A stretch of 64,000 nucleotides of DNA from CAYYWP01 sp050176585 (GTDB lineage Bacteria; Desulfobacterota; Binatia; HRBIN30; CADEER01): positions 74,691 through 138,690 of the forward strand of contig JBFXHX010000006.1 of the NCBI GenBank assembly GCA_050176585.1, written 5' to 3'. Made by a program: the position numbers and the translations under genes. Shown piece after piece: positions 1-11,039 of the stretch. The first letter of the stretch is position 1, and the number at the start of each line of letters is the position of its first letter. The notes beneath the pieces were generated by a model. That model was not told the origin of the DNA. It saw only the letters and a list, made by a program, of their open reading frames with translations, and did no database searches.

Positions 1-481
<481 letters not shown>

Positions 482-681
482 GAGGGGGATCGGTTGCAGC
501 TACCAGAGGGGCGGTAGCAGGTCTAGCAGGCTAACCGCGCCTGCCGGAGTCTCGCGGCCTGTCAAGCGATGCTGCTGTGCCGCAGTGCGTCGGTGTTCCA
601 GCGTGCGCGCGGGCGCCGCCAGGCCGCGCCGCGGCTCGCGGTCGTTCGTCGGCCTGCAGCCGTCGACGCCTGCTGAGCCGC

Positions 682-1110
682 CTACTCCGGGTTGGGGGTT
701 TGGCCCCGCGCGAACCCCTTGTACCGGGCGACGGCATCGAGCACGCCGTTTACGAACGCCGCCGACTCCGCCGTGCCGTACCTGCGCGCCACCTCCACGG
801 CTTCGTTGATCGCGATCTCGATCGGGAGACCCATCGTCATTTCATACAGGGCGATGCGGATGATATTCGCGTCGATGCGCGACAACCGTTCGACGCGCCA
901 GTTGTTCGAGACCGCGCCGACCGCGCCGTCCAACTCGGGACCGTAGTGACGGACGCCGCGCACCAGATCCCACGCGAATTCCCGCACCTTGGGGTTGGTC
1001 TCGAAGCTCTCAGCGAATTTGTGCAAGCCGCTTTCCGAGGTCTCACCGCTCATGTCGAGCTGGTAGAGCACCTGCAACGCGAGCTCTCGACCTTTGCGAC
1101 GCAGGCTCAT
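682..1110 (-). CDS. nusB: transcription antitermination protein NusB
   Basis: Small helical RNA-binding protein (142 residues) that pairs with NusE (S10) on boxA RNA and promotes antitermination on rRNA operons. The N-terminus SLRRKGRELALQVLYQLDMS is the family opening, and the conserved C-terminal stretch runs from SRIDANIIRIALYEM through INEAVEVARRYG to FVNGVLDAV. It lies 79 bases downstream of ribH, the usual ribH-nusB pairing. The window also holds an rRNA operon with boxA-like sites that this protein would be expected to bind. The start is the ATG at 1110. Confidence 0.97.
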   Translation of the reverse strand: MSLRRKGRELALQVLYQLDMSGETSESGLHKFAESFETNPKVREFAWDLVRGVRHYGPELDGAVGAVSNNWRVERLSRIDANIIRIALYEMTMGLPIEIAINEAVEVARRYGTAESAAFVNGVLDAVARYKGFARGQTPNPE

Positions 1111-1189
1111 GCTGGACCCGATGCACAGGAGGCCATCGGCGCGACGTCGCAGCCCAGCTCAGGCGACGCGTATTGGTGCTCCGAAGCAA

Positions 1190-1657
1190 TCATTCGAATT
1201 GGCGTTGGAGGTTGGCCATCTCGATCGCGGCGAGCGCGGCGTCATCGCCCTTGTTCCCGTGTTTGCCGCCGGCGCGCTCGAGCGCCTGTTCGATCGTACT
1301 GGTCGTGAGCACTCCCAGCGCGACAGGACGGCGGTGAGCCAAGGAGAGACGGCCGATCTCGGCCACCACCCACTGGGCGATCATGTCGAAATGCGGTGTT
1401 TCGCCCCGCACGACGGCACCCAAGGCGACGATCGCGTCGATGCGATTGCTGCGCGCGTAGAGGTCGATGGCGAACGGGAGCTCGAAGGCGCCCGGCACGT
1501 GTGCGACCTCGATGGCTCCGGCGGGCACGCCTTGGCGCGCCAACGTCGCGAGGGCACCCTCTAAAAGGCGTTCGGTCACCACCGAATTGAACCGCGACAC
1601 GGCGATACCGACGCGCAACCCCGCACCATCGAGGGAGCTGACGAACTGCTTCGGCAT
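1190..1657 (-). CDS. ribH: 6,7-dimethyl-8-ribityllumazine synthase
   Basis: Condenses 5-amino-6-ribitylaminouracil with 3,4-dihydroxy-2-butanone 4-phosphate, the penultimate step of riboflavin synthesis. Family motifs are intact: VSRFN near the N-terminus, HVPGAFELP, GAVVRGETPHFDM with the catalytic histidine, and GNKGDDAA. I chose the ATG at 1657 (155 residues, the normal length) over an in-frame TTG at 1669 that overlaps the ribBA stop. The gene follows ribBA by 8 bases and precedes nusB. The product normally assembles as an icosahedral or pentameric cytoplasmic enzyme. Confidence 0.97.
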   Translation of the reverse strand: MPKQFVSSLDGAGLRVGIAVSRFNSVVTERLLEGALATLARQGVPAGAIEVAHVPGAFELPFAIDLYARSNRIDAIVALGAVVRGETPHFDMIAQWVVAEIGRLSLAHRRPVALGVLTTSTIEQALERAGGKHGNKGDDAALAAIEMANLQRQFE

Positions 1658-1665
1658 GGCCCGGC

Positions 1666-2868
1666 TCAACCCAGGTCGGAGAACAGATGCCCGAGCTTCG
1701 CCTGCTTGGTGCGCAGGTACCGGATGTTCCCCGCGTGCGGTGGCACCTCGATCGGCACGCGCTCAGTTACGGTGACACCGTACGTCTCCAGACCTTCGAT
1801 CTTCTTCGGGTTGTTGGTAATGAGGCGAATGCTGCGCGCGCCGAGATCGCGCAAGATCTGCGCCCCGATGCCGTAATCGCGCCCGTCGTCCTTGAATCCG
1901 AGCTCGAGGTTCGCCTCGACGGTGTCGCGCCCGCGATCCTGCAACTGATACGCGCGCAGTTTGTTCGCCAGCCCGATACCGCGGCCCTCCTGGTGGAGAT
2001 ACACCAGGACGCCGCGCTTCTCGCGCGCAATCATCTGCAAGGCGCGATCGAGCTGGTCGCCGCAGTCGCAGCGCTCCGAGCCGAACACGTCGCCGGTGAG
2101 GCATTGCGAATGCAGGCGGACGAGCACGCCGGCGCGCCCCGCGACGGCCCCTTTCACCACCGCGATGTGCTCGTGGCCATCGACGGAGTTGCGGTACACG
2201 ACGGCGCGGAAGCGACCCCCGGTGCGAATGGTGACGGTGCGCTCGGCGATCCGTTCGGCGAGGGATTCGTTGCGCAGGCGGTGGGCCACGAGCTCCGACA
2301 AGCGCACGACCCGCAGGCCGAACGCCTTCGTGAGCGCGTCGAGATCGCTGGGCCCGGCGAGGCTGCCGTCATCTTTCAAGATCGTGCAAACCGCAGCCGC
2401 CGGTGCTCCGCCGGCCATGCGCGCCAGGTCGATCGCGGCCTCCGTGAGACCGGCGCGGGCCAGGACGCCGCCGGCGCGCCCGACGATCGGCATGACGTGT
2501 CCCGGCATGACGAGATCGTCCGGTCCGGCATCGGGCGCCATGGCCGCGCGGATCGTCGTGGCGCGGTCGGCCGCGGAAATGCCGGTGGTCACCCCGCGGC
2601 GGGCTTCGATCGAGGCGCCGTACGAGCGCCGCGTGGCCGACGCGGACTCCGGAGCCATGAGCGGAATACCGAGCTGGCGCAGGCGCTCCTCGGTCATGCA
2701 GAGGCAGACCAGCCCGCGCGCGTGGGTGGCCATGAAGTTCACCGCTTCCGCGGTGACCTGCTCCGCCATCATGCAGAGCTGCGACTCGCCGCCTTCGGTT
2801 TCGGTGACGACGACGAAGCGGCCCTCTTTCAGATCACTCAGCGCCGGTGCGATTCCACTAGTTGGCAT
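1666..2868 (-). CDS. ribBA: RibBA-type fusion: GTP cyclohydrolase II with degenerate DHBP synthase domain
   Basis: 400 residues, two domains. The C-terminal half (about 205-400) is a convincing GTP cyclohydrolase II, the first step of riboflavin synthesis from GTP: zinc ligands in the ...SQC...GSERCDCG segment, YLHQEGRGIGL, and the D-GRDYGIGAQIL block. The N-terminal half has the fold and length of 3,4-dihydroxy-2-butanone 4-phosphate synthase but lacks its catalytic residues. The acidic loop DDEDRENEGD is replaced by TETEGGESQL, GGHTEA by AGLTEA (His to Leu), RPGH by MPGH, and the Glu after the conserved Cys is Thr. The RibB activity is therefore probably lost (inference). It overlaps ribD by 11 bases and is followed by ribH. 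Confidence 0.93.
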   Translation of the reverse strand: MPTSGIAPALSDLKEGRFVVVTETEGGESQLCMMAEQVTAEAVNFMATHARGLVCLCMTEERLRQLGIPLMAPESASATRRSYGASIEARRGVTTGISAADRATTIRAAMAPDAGPDDLVMPGHVMPIVGRAGGVLARAGLTEAAIDLARMAGGAPAAAVCTILKDDGSLAGPSDLDALTKAFGLRVVRLSELVAHRLRNESLAERIAERTVTIRTGGRFRAVVYRNSVDGHEHIAVVKGAVAGRAGVLVRLHSQCLTGDVFGSERCDCGDQLDRALQMIAREKRGVLVYLHQEGRGIGLANKLRAYQLQDRGRDTVEANLELGFKDDGRDYGIGAQILRDLGARSIRLITNNPKKIEGLETYGVTVTERVPIEVPPHAGNIRYLRTKQAKLGHLFSDLG

Positions 2869-3961
2869 GGCGCGCTCCGATCATGGCATCCACCAGCAGA
2901 TCATCGCCTATGCGGTCGACGCGGGTAATGCGCAGCGCCGGCGCACTGGGCAGCGCGCGCACCCCGAGCATCCCGAGCATATCGAGGCCGTCGGCACCGA
3001 TCACTTTGGGCGCCAGGAACAGCATCAGCCGGTCGACGACGCGCGCGCGCAGCGCCGCTGCCGCCAGCGTCGCACCGCCTTCGAGAAGCACGGAGCTGAC
3101 GCCGCGTCGCGCCAGCGCGCGCAACAGGCGCGGCAGGGACACGTGACCGGCGCGCCCCGGCGCGACGAGCACGGCGGCACCCCGCGCTTGCAGCGCTTTG
3201 AGTTTGCGTCCTCGTGAGGCCACGGTGGCGATCAGCGTACCTGGCGCCGATGCCTTTGTCAGCACAGCGGCATCGAGCGGAATGCGCAACCGCCCGTCGA
3301 CGATCACCCGAAGCGGATCGCGCCCGCCGCGGACCCGGCAGGTCAGCTGGGGATTGTCGGCCAGCACCGTGCCCGCGCCCACCATTACCGCGTCGTTCTC
3401 GTTGCGGAGGCGGTGCACGAGCTGCCGCGCTGCCGGCCCCGTGATCCAGCGCGAGGCGCCACTAGTGGTCGCGATCTTGCCGTCGAGCGTCGCCGCCAGC
3501 TTGAGGGTCACGAATGGCCGGCCGCGGCGCATGACGCTCGCGAACCCCGCGATCAGCTCGGCGCTTGCGGCGGGCTCGGGCCCCGGCTCAACCGCCACTC
3601 CAGCCCGGCGCAGCCGGGCGGTACCGCCACCGCGCACGCGCGGGTTCGGATCTCGCGCGCCGTACACCACGCGCCGGATGCCGGCCGCGAGCACCGCATC
3701 GACGCACGGCGGCGTACGCCCGTGGTGGTTGCAAGGCTCGAGGGTGACGTAGAGCGTCGCGCCGCGGGCGCGCCCACCGGCATTGCACAGGGCCTCGACC
3801 TCAGCGTGTGCCGCGCCCGCGCGGCGATGCCAGCCCTCTCCCACTGCGCGGCCGCGCGCCACCACCACGGCGCCGACGGGCGGGTTCGGGCTGGTGCGGC
3901 CCAGGCCTTTGCGCGCCAGTGCCACGGCGCGCCGCATGAAACGGACGTCGTCGGCCTTCAC
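2858..3961 (-). CDS. ribD: bifunctional pyrimidine deaminase/reductase RibD
   Basis: Deaminates 2,5-diamino-6-ribosylamino-4-pyrimidinone 5-phosphate and then reduces the ribose side chain, steps two and three of riboflavin synthesis. The 367-residue protein has the N-terminal zinc deaminase domain (HAEVEAL, then EPCNHHGRTPPC supplying the zinc cysteines) and the C-terminal NADPH reductase domain starting at VTLKLAATLDGKIAT, with the conserved S-WITG, VGAGTVLADNPQLT and LLEGGATL segments. Translation starts at a GTG at 3961 that overlaps the nrdR stop by four bases. No riboflavin synthase (ribE) gene lies between it and ribBA, where many bacteria have one. Confidence 0.97.
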   Translation of the reverse strand: MKADDVRFMRRAVALARKGLGRTSPNPPVGAVVVARGRAVGEGWHRRAGAAHAEVEALCNAGGRARGATLYVTLEPCNHHGRTPPCVDAVLAAGIRRVVYGARDPNPRVRGGGTARLRRAGVAVEPGPEPAASAELIAGFASVMRRGRPFVTLKLAATLDGKIATTSGASRWITGPAARQLVHRLRNENDAVMVGAGTVLADNPQLTCRVRGGRDPLRVIVDGRLRIPLDAAVLTKASAPGTLIATVASRGRKLKALQARGAAVLVAPGRAGHVSLPRLLRALARRGVSSVLLEGGATLAAAALRARVVDRLMLFLAPKVIGADGLDMLGMLGVRALPSAPALRITRVDRIGDDLLVDAMIGARHAN

Positions 3962-4458
3962 GCAGCTCCAGCCGAGGAGGGGCCCCGGCCGCGTCGGGAG
4001 CGCTGCCCTTCCTTCACCAAATCCTGGAGCTCGCGCATGAACTCGCCGACGTCACGGAAGGAGCGATAGACCGAGGCAAAACGCACGTAGGCGACCTGAT
4101 CGAGCTTGTGCAATTCGCGCATGACCGCTTCGCCGACCACGGAGCTCGGTACTTCATTCTCGGCCCGTTCCTGAACGAGGCGTTCGACGCGGTCGGCGGC
4201 ATGTTCGATCGCGGGTGCGCTCACCGGGCGTTTCTCACAGGCTTTCTTGAGACCGGCCACGAGCTTGGCGCGGTCGTAGGGCTCGCGCCGGCCGTCCTTC
4301 TTCACGATGAGCGGGAGCATTTCCTCGACCCGCTCGTAGGTGGTGAAGCGCCGACCGCACTTCCCGCACTCGCGCCGGCGGCGAATCGCCCGGTCATCCT
4401 TCGTGAGGCGCGAGTCGATGACCTTATTCTCGAGATCATGGCAGTAGGGGCACTTCAT
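3958..4458 (-). CDS. nrdR: transcriptional repressor NrdR
   Basis: Nucleotide-sensing repressor of ribonucleotide reductase operons. The 166-residue protein begins with the zinc ribbon (MKCPYCHD, then ECGKCGRRF) and continues with an ATP-cone domain, recognisable from RRFTTYERVEEM, VKKDGRREPYDRAKL and the downstream RVERLVQERAENEVPSS segment. It opens the nrdR-ribD-ribBA-ribH-nusB group, a common arrangement in Proteobacteria and their relatives, with a four-base overlap to ribD. About 100 bases separate it from purF upstream. A C-terminal tail rich in Arg and Gly after residue 150 is not part of the conserved domain. No NrdR box was searched for or seen. Confidence 0.97.
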   Translation of the reverse strand: MKCPYCHDLENKVIDSRLTKDDRAIRRRRECGKCGRRFTTYERVEEMLPLIVKKDGRREPYDRAKLVAGLKKACEKRPVSAPAIEHAADRVERLVQERAENEVPSSVVGEAVMRELHKLDQVAYVRFASVYRSFRDVGEFMRELQDLVKEGQRSRRGRGPSSAGAA

Positions 4459-4562
4459 GGCGTGCGGGGACGGTTAGCCCACCGAGGCCGGCGCGGCAAA
4501 CACACGCCATGAGCGGCACCGCGCGACATTCGCGGGCACGAGCGCCGCGGCGCCCGCTGGGC

Positions 4563-5993
4563 TCACGGCCGGGCGCGCTCGAGCGGGTTGCGGACCTCGA
4601 ACAGCACGAGTTGGCGTTCCTTGGTCGCGTCCGACACCGGCAGCGGGTAGCGCCCCGTAAAGCAGGCGTCACAGAAACCTTCGCCAGCACCACCGGTAAA
4701 CGGATAGAGGCCGCGTGGACTGAGAAACCCGAGGCTGTCCGCGGTGATGAACTCGCGGATATCCTCGACCGATTGCGAGGACGCGATCAGCTCCGAGCGG
4801 GTCGGCGTATCGACCCCGTAATAACAGGGGCCAATCGTCGGGGGTGAGCTGATGCGCATGTGGACCTCGCGCGCCCCGGCGTTGCGCACCATGGCCACGA
4901 TCTTTCGGCTGGTCGTGCCGCGGACGATGGAATCGTCGACCACGACCACCCGCTTCCCTTCGAGGACCTGGCGTTGCGCATTCAGCTTCACCTTCACCCC
5001 GAAATGACGAATGGCCTCCTGCGGTTCGATGAAGGTGCGGCCGACGTAATGGTTGCGGATGAGGCCGAAGTCGAAGGGCAAGCCGGACTCCTCGGCGAAG
5101 CCGAGCGCCGCGGGCACACCTGAGTCCGGCACCGGCACGACGATATCGGCATCGGCCGGCCGTTCGCGGGCCAGTTGCCGACCGAGAGCCTTGCGCACCT
5201 GGTAGACGTTGCGTCCGAACACGGTGCTGTCGGGCCGGGCGAAATAGACGTACTCGAACACGCAACGCGTCTGCGGCGCGCTGGCGAACGGGAAGAAGCT
5301 GCGCACGCCCTCGGCCGAGGCCACCACGACCTCCCCGGGCTGCACTTCGCGGTCGTACTCGGCGCCGATCAGATCGAGGGCACAGGTTTCGGATGCGAAC
5401 ACCACCGCATCCTTGATCCGCCCCATCACCAGCGGACGAAATCCGTTCGGGTCGCGTGCGGCGACCATCTGGTCCTGGCTAAGGAACAAGAGCGAGTAGG
5501 CGCCGCGCACGGCCCCGAGCGCCGCGACGATGCGCTCGACCAGCGACTCGCCGGCGGCCGAGGCAATCAGATGCACGATGACTTCAGTGTCGACGGAGGA
5601 CTGAAAGATCGCGCCGCGCGCTTCGAGTTGCTCGCGCAACTCCAGGGCGTTCACCAGGTTGCCGTTGTGGGCCACGGCCAGCCCACCGCGGTTGAACTCG
5701 ACCACGAAGGGCTGCGTGTTCTTCAGCAGCGTACGGCCGCTCGTAGCGTATCGGTTGTGCCCGATGGCCATCGTGCCGTTCAGCCGGCCGAGGATTTCGT
5801 GATCGAACACGTCCGCCACGAGCCCGAGGCCGCGGTGGGAGAGCAGGATCTGCCCATCCGATGCAACGATTCCCGAGCCCTCCTGGCCGCGGTGCTGCTG
5901 CGCGTAGAGGCCGAGGTAGACGAGGTTCGCCGCTTCGGCATGCCCGTACACGCCCATGAGCGCGCACTCCTCGCGGAAGCGGTCGGGTGTCAT
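4563..5993 (-). CDS. purF: amidophosphoribosyltransferase (4Fe-4S type)
   Basis: First committed step of purine synthesis: PRPP plus glutamine to 5-phosphoribosylamine. The start is the ATG at 5993, giving 476 residues. The nucleophile is Cys10 in REECALMGVYG, so the leading nine residues are a propeptide, as in the Bacillus enzyme. The glutaminase signature AQQHRGQEGSGI and the PRPP loop VVVVDDSIVRGTTS are intact. Four cysteines placed like the Bacillus cluster ligands (RCVFEY, PCYYG, and the pair in FCDACFTG) suggest an oxygen-sensitive 4Fe-4S cluster. It follows purL by 8 bases. A longer open frame runs upstream but is only a shadow of purL. Confidence 0.96.
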   Translation of the reverse strand: MTPDRFREECALMGVYGHAEAANLVYLGLYAQQHRGQEGSGIVASDGQILLSHRGLGLVADVFDHEILGRLNGTMAIGHNRYATSGRTLLKNTQPFVVEFNRGGLAVAHNGNLVNALELREQLEARGAIFQSSVDTEVIVHLIASAAGESLVERIVAALGAVRGAYSLLFLSQDQMVAARDPNGFRPLVMGRIKDAVVFASETCALDLIGAEYDREVQPGEVVVASAEGVRSFFPFASAPQTRCVFEYVYFARPDSTVFGRNVYQVRKALGRQLARERPADADIVVPVPDSGVPAALGFAEESGLPFDFGLIRNHYVGRTFIEPQEAIRHFGVKVKLNAQRQVLEGKRVVVVDDSIVRGTTSRKIVAMVRNAGAREVHMRISSPPTIGPCYYGVDTPTRSELIASSQSVEDIREFITADSLGFLSPRGLYPFTGGAGEGFCDACFTGRYPLPVSDATKERQLVLFEVRNPLERARP

Positions 5994-6001
5994 CGAGGCG
6001 C

Positions 6002-8220
<2,219 letters not shown>

Positions 8221-8224
<4 letters not shown>

Positions 8225-8952
8225 AGGCCGGGGGGCACAGAAGCGCTGCGAGCGGGCAGGCCTTCAGACAGCGTCGCCCGCACGGAGCGGAAGAAGCCGG
8301 CGCCGTCGATGCCGCCGCACAGCGCTTCGCACGCGTGCTCGGGATGCGGCATCAAGCCGAGCACATTGCGTTCGGCGTTCACGATCCCGGCGATGTTGCG
8401 CAAGGAGCCGTTCGGGTTGGCCTCTTCGGTCGCCCGGCCGCTGGCGTCCGTATAACGGAGGACGATCTGACGGGCGTCCTCGAGCTCCTGCAAAGTCCGC
8501 AGGTCGGCGACGTAGCAGCCCTCGCCGTGTTTGATCGGCAGCGTGAGCACCTGCGCTTGCGCATAGCTGCGCGTGAATGGGGTGTCGGTCTCATCCACCC
8601 GGCAATGCACGGGACGACACAAGAAGCTCAGGCCGCGGTTCCGCATCAGTGCGCCCGGCAGTAACCCGGCCTCGCACAGCACTTGGAACCCGTTGCAAAT
8701 GCCCATCACGAGTCCGCCGTCGCGCGCGAACCGGACGATGCTGTCCATCACCGGAGCGAACCGCGCCAGGGCGCCGGCGCGGAGGTAGTCCCCATAGGAG
8801 AATCCGCCCGGGAGCACGACGCAGTCGACGCCGTGCAACGAGCGATCCTTGTGCCAGAGACGGACGGCGGGCTCGCCGAGCACCTGCTCGAGCGCATAGA
8901 GGGCATCGCCATCGTCGAGGGAGCCCGGAAACGTCACTACACCCCAGCGCAT
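8221..8952 (-). CDS. purQ: phosphoribosylformylglycinamidine synthase, PurQ glutaminase subunit
   Basis: Class I glutamine amidotransferase subunit that feeds ammonia to PurL. The start ATG at 8952 gives MRWGVVTFPGS and a 243-residue protein. The oxyanion segment GGFSYGDYLRAGA, the nucleophile cysteine in GICNGFQVL, and the C-terminal His/Glu of PHPEH are visible. It lies between purS (14-base gap) and purL (4-base overlap), as expected for the three-subunit enzyme. A longer in-frame opening upstream would run into purS and is not the start. Confidence 0.97.
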
Positions 8953-8966
8953 GGATCCCGCCCCAC

Positions 8967-9206
8967 TCACTCGTCGATCTCGAATCGATAATCCTCGATC
9001 ACACCGTTGGCGAGTAGCTTGCGGCACATGTCGTCCACGCGTCCGGGGACCCCCGCGGCATCCCCGTCGACGTGCAGCTCGACGTATTTGCCGAGCCGGA
9101 CGTCGTGCGCTTCCTCAAATCCGAGCGCGTGCAACGCGCGCTCGATCGCCTTGCCGGCCGGATCGAGCACACCAGGCTTGAGCGTCACGTAGACTTTCGC
9201 GCGCAC
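8967..9206 (-). CDS. purS: phosphoribosylformylglycinamidine synthase, PurS subunit
   Basis: Small bridging subunit (79 residues) that holds PurL and PurQ together. Translation most likely starts at the GTG at 9206, preceded by an AGGGAG ribosome-binding site, giving RAKVYVTLKPGVLDPAGKAI, the standard PurS opening. The rest (ALHALGFEEAHDVRLGKYVEL, then the MCRKLLANGVIEDY tail) fits the ferredoxin-like family. An in-frame ATG 26 codons upstream would add an unconserved tail. It starts the purS-purQ-purL-purF run, about 100 bases after dut. Confidence 0.95.
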   Translation of the reverse strand: MRAKVYVTLKPGVLDPAGKAIERALHALGFEEAHDVRLGKYVELHVDGDAAGVPGRVDDMCRKLLANGVIEDYRFEIDE

Positions 9207-9305
9207 GGGCTGATCTCCCTCTCGAATTCCCGACGTGAATGGCGACGGGTCGACTCCCCCTTGCTCCATAGCATGTTGAGTCAACGGCGTCGCGTATGCG
9301 TTCCG

Positions 9306-9779
9306 TCAGCGCCCGGTGTGGCCGAGCCCGCCGACGCCGCGAGCACTCTCGCTGAGCGCGTCGACCTCGACCCACTCGACCCGTGCCACCGGGCTCACCA
9401 GCAGCTGGGCGATGCGTTCACCGCGCTGAATGTCGACGGCTGTATCGCCGAGATTCACCAATAGCACGTGGATTTCGCCGCGGTAGTCAGCATCGATCGT
9501 CCCTGGGGCGTTCAGCACGGTGAGGCCGTGCCGGAGAGCGAGTCCGCTGCGAGGCCGCACCTGTCCTTCGAACCCGGGGGGAATCTCCACGGCCAGACCC
9601 GTCGGCACGGCCGCGCGCGCACCCGGGGCGAGGCGCAGTGGCGCGTCGACATCGGCGAGCAGATCCATGCCCGCGGCTTCGGCGGTCTGATATGCGGGCA
9701 GGGGCAATGGCGCAGCCGTCTCACGCACCCGGCGCACGCGCAGTTGCACGACCGCGGCGCGACCGGCCGGCGGCACCAT
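9306..9779 (-). CDS. dut: deoxyuridine 5'-triphosphate nucleotidohydrolase
   Basis: Hydrolyses dUTP to dUMP, keeping uracil out of DNA and supplying dTMP synthesis. All five trimeric dUTPase motifs can be read: GMDLLADVD, RPRSGLAL, the APGTIDADYRGEI block with the catalytic Asp, RIAQLLV, and the C-terminal ARGVGGLGHTGR arm. The ATG at 9779 overlaps the stop of the upstream M16 peptidase by one base (TGATG); a GTG three bases earlier is an alternative. Length 157 residues is normal. Confidence 0.97.
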   Translation of the reverse strand: MVPPAGRAAVVQLRVRRVRETAAPLPLPAYQTAEAAGMDLLADVDAPLRLAPGARAAVPTGLAVEIPPGFEGQVRPRSGLALRHGLTVLNAPGTIDADYRGEIHVLLVNLGDTAVDIQRGERIAQLLVSPVARVEWVEVDALSESARGVGGLGHTGR

Positions 9780-11035
9780 CACGCGGCGAGCAGCGAGCGT
9801 TCGATACGCCGACCGCCGAGGTCGCCGAGCAAGGCGACCGCGCGATCGTCCGGATGCGCGAGTCGCGCGGCCAGCGCGACGATTTCGTCGTTCGTGGTCG
9901 CATCAATGCGCGCTGCCACTTCGGCGATCGGATGATCGCGTCGGTAGTAGATCTCGTTCTTGGCCACTCGGCTCATCCGGCTGTCACTCGTCTCGAGCCC
10001 GAGCAGCATGTTGCCTTTCAACTGGTTTTTCACCCGAGCCAGCTCTTCAGGCCGCAACCCGTCGCGCGCCACCGCGCTCAACTCACTCGCGATCACCGCC
10101 AGGACGTCCTCGACCCATTCGGGCGAGGTGCCGACGTACACGCCCAGGTAGCCCGTATCCCGATACGAGGAGAGGAACGAGTACACCGAGTAAGCGTGTC
10201 CCCGATTTTCGCGAATTTCCTGAAACAGCCGCGAGCTCATGCCGCCGCCCAAGGCGGTGTTGAGCAGGTACGCCGCGTAGCGCTCCTCCGAGCCCTGAGC
10301 GACGCCCGGGAAGCCAAAGCACAGATGCACCTGTTCGAGCGACTTTTCGACCGCGAACACGCCGCCTTGCGCTTTGGGCGGCGGTCCGTCCGCAAGCCCG
10401 GCCGAACCGTTCAAATACCCAAAATCACGCGCCGCCCACTCCTCGAGGGCAGCGTGATCGACGTCGCCGGCGGCCGCGATGATCAGCCGGTCGGGGCGGT
10501 ACCGGGCGGCGAGGAAATCGACGAAGTCGGCGCGCGCCAGCGCGCGCACGGAAAGGCTGGTGCCGTGGACGGGAAATCCGAGCGGATGATCGGGCCAATA
10601 GTGCAGGTTGAAGAGGTCGTGGATGTAGTCGTCCGGGGTGTCTTCGCTCTGCGAGATCTCCTGCAGCACGACGCTGCGTTCGCGATCGATCTCCGCGGCG
10701 TCGAGGCGCGAGCGCAGAAAGATGTCGGCGAGGAGGTCCATGGCGATGCCCGTATGCTCCGCCAGGACGCGCGCGTAGTAGCAGGTGTACTCCTTGCCGG
10801 TGAAGGCATTGAGTACACCGCCGATGGCGTCGATTTCCTCGGCGATGTCCGCCGCGGTGCGCCGGTCCGTTCCCTTGAACAGCAGGTGCTCGAGGAAGTG
10901 GGAGATCCCGCCGAGATCGCGCGATTCGAAACGCGAACCGCTCTCCACCCACACCCCGAGCGTGACCGACGGGACGCCGGACATCTGCTCGGAGACGATT
11001 CGCAGGCCGTTGGGCAGCTCGGAGCGGCGCACCAT
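9779..11035 (-). CDS. M16 family zinc metallopeptidase
   Basis: Pitrilysin/processing-peptidase-type zinc protease of 418 residues. The inverted zinc motif HFLEH (HxxEH) occurs in GGISHFLEHLLFKGT, and the downstream Glu ligand region falls in the AEIDRERSVVLQEI segment. The C-terminal half carries the second M16 domain with the conserved LNTALGGGMSSRLFQEIRENRG stretch (residues split here by the normal R/Y loop). Genes of this type next to pnp and dut are common in Bacillus and Deltaproteobacteria; the physiological substrate is unknown. It starts 4 bases after the pnp stop. No signal peptide is seen, so it is probably cytoplasmic. Confidence 0.95.
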   Translation of the reverse strand: MVRRSELPNGLRIVSEQMSGVPSVTLGVWVESGSRFESRDLGGISHFLEHLLFKGTDRRTAADIAEEIDAIGGVLNAFTGKEYTCYYARVLAEHTGIAMDLLADIFLRSRLDAAEIDRERSVVLQEISQSEDTPDDYIHDLFNLHYWPDHPLGFPVHGTSLSVRALARADFVDFLAARYRPDRLIIAAAGDVDHAALEEWAARDFGYLNGSAGLADGPPPKAQGGVFAVEKSLEQVHLCFGFPGVAQGSEERYAAYLLNTALGGGMSSRLFQEIRENRGHAYSVYSFLSSYRDTGYLGVYVGTSPEWVEDVLAVIASELSAVARDGLRPEELARVKNQLKGNMLLGLETSDSRMSRVAKNEIYYRRDHPIAEVAARIDATTNDEIVALAARLAHPDDRAVALLGDLGGRRIERSLLAA

Positions 11036-11039
11036 CGCG

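Noticed and set aside
2869..4562. A possible FMN riboswitch in front of the riboflavin genes
   Set aside because: ribD is coupled to nrdR by a four-base overlap, and the 104 bases before nrdR do not contain recognisable RFN-element core sequences.
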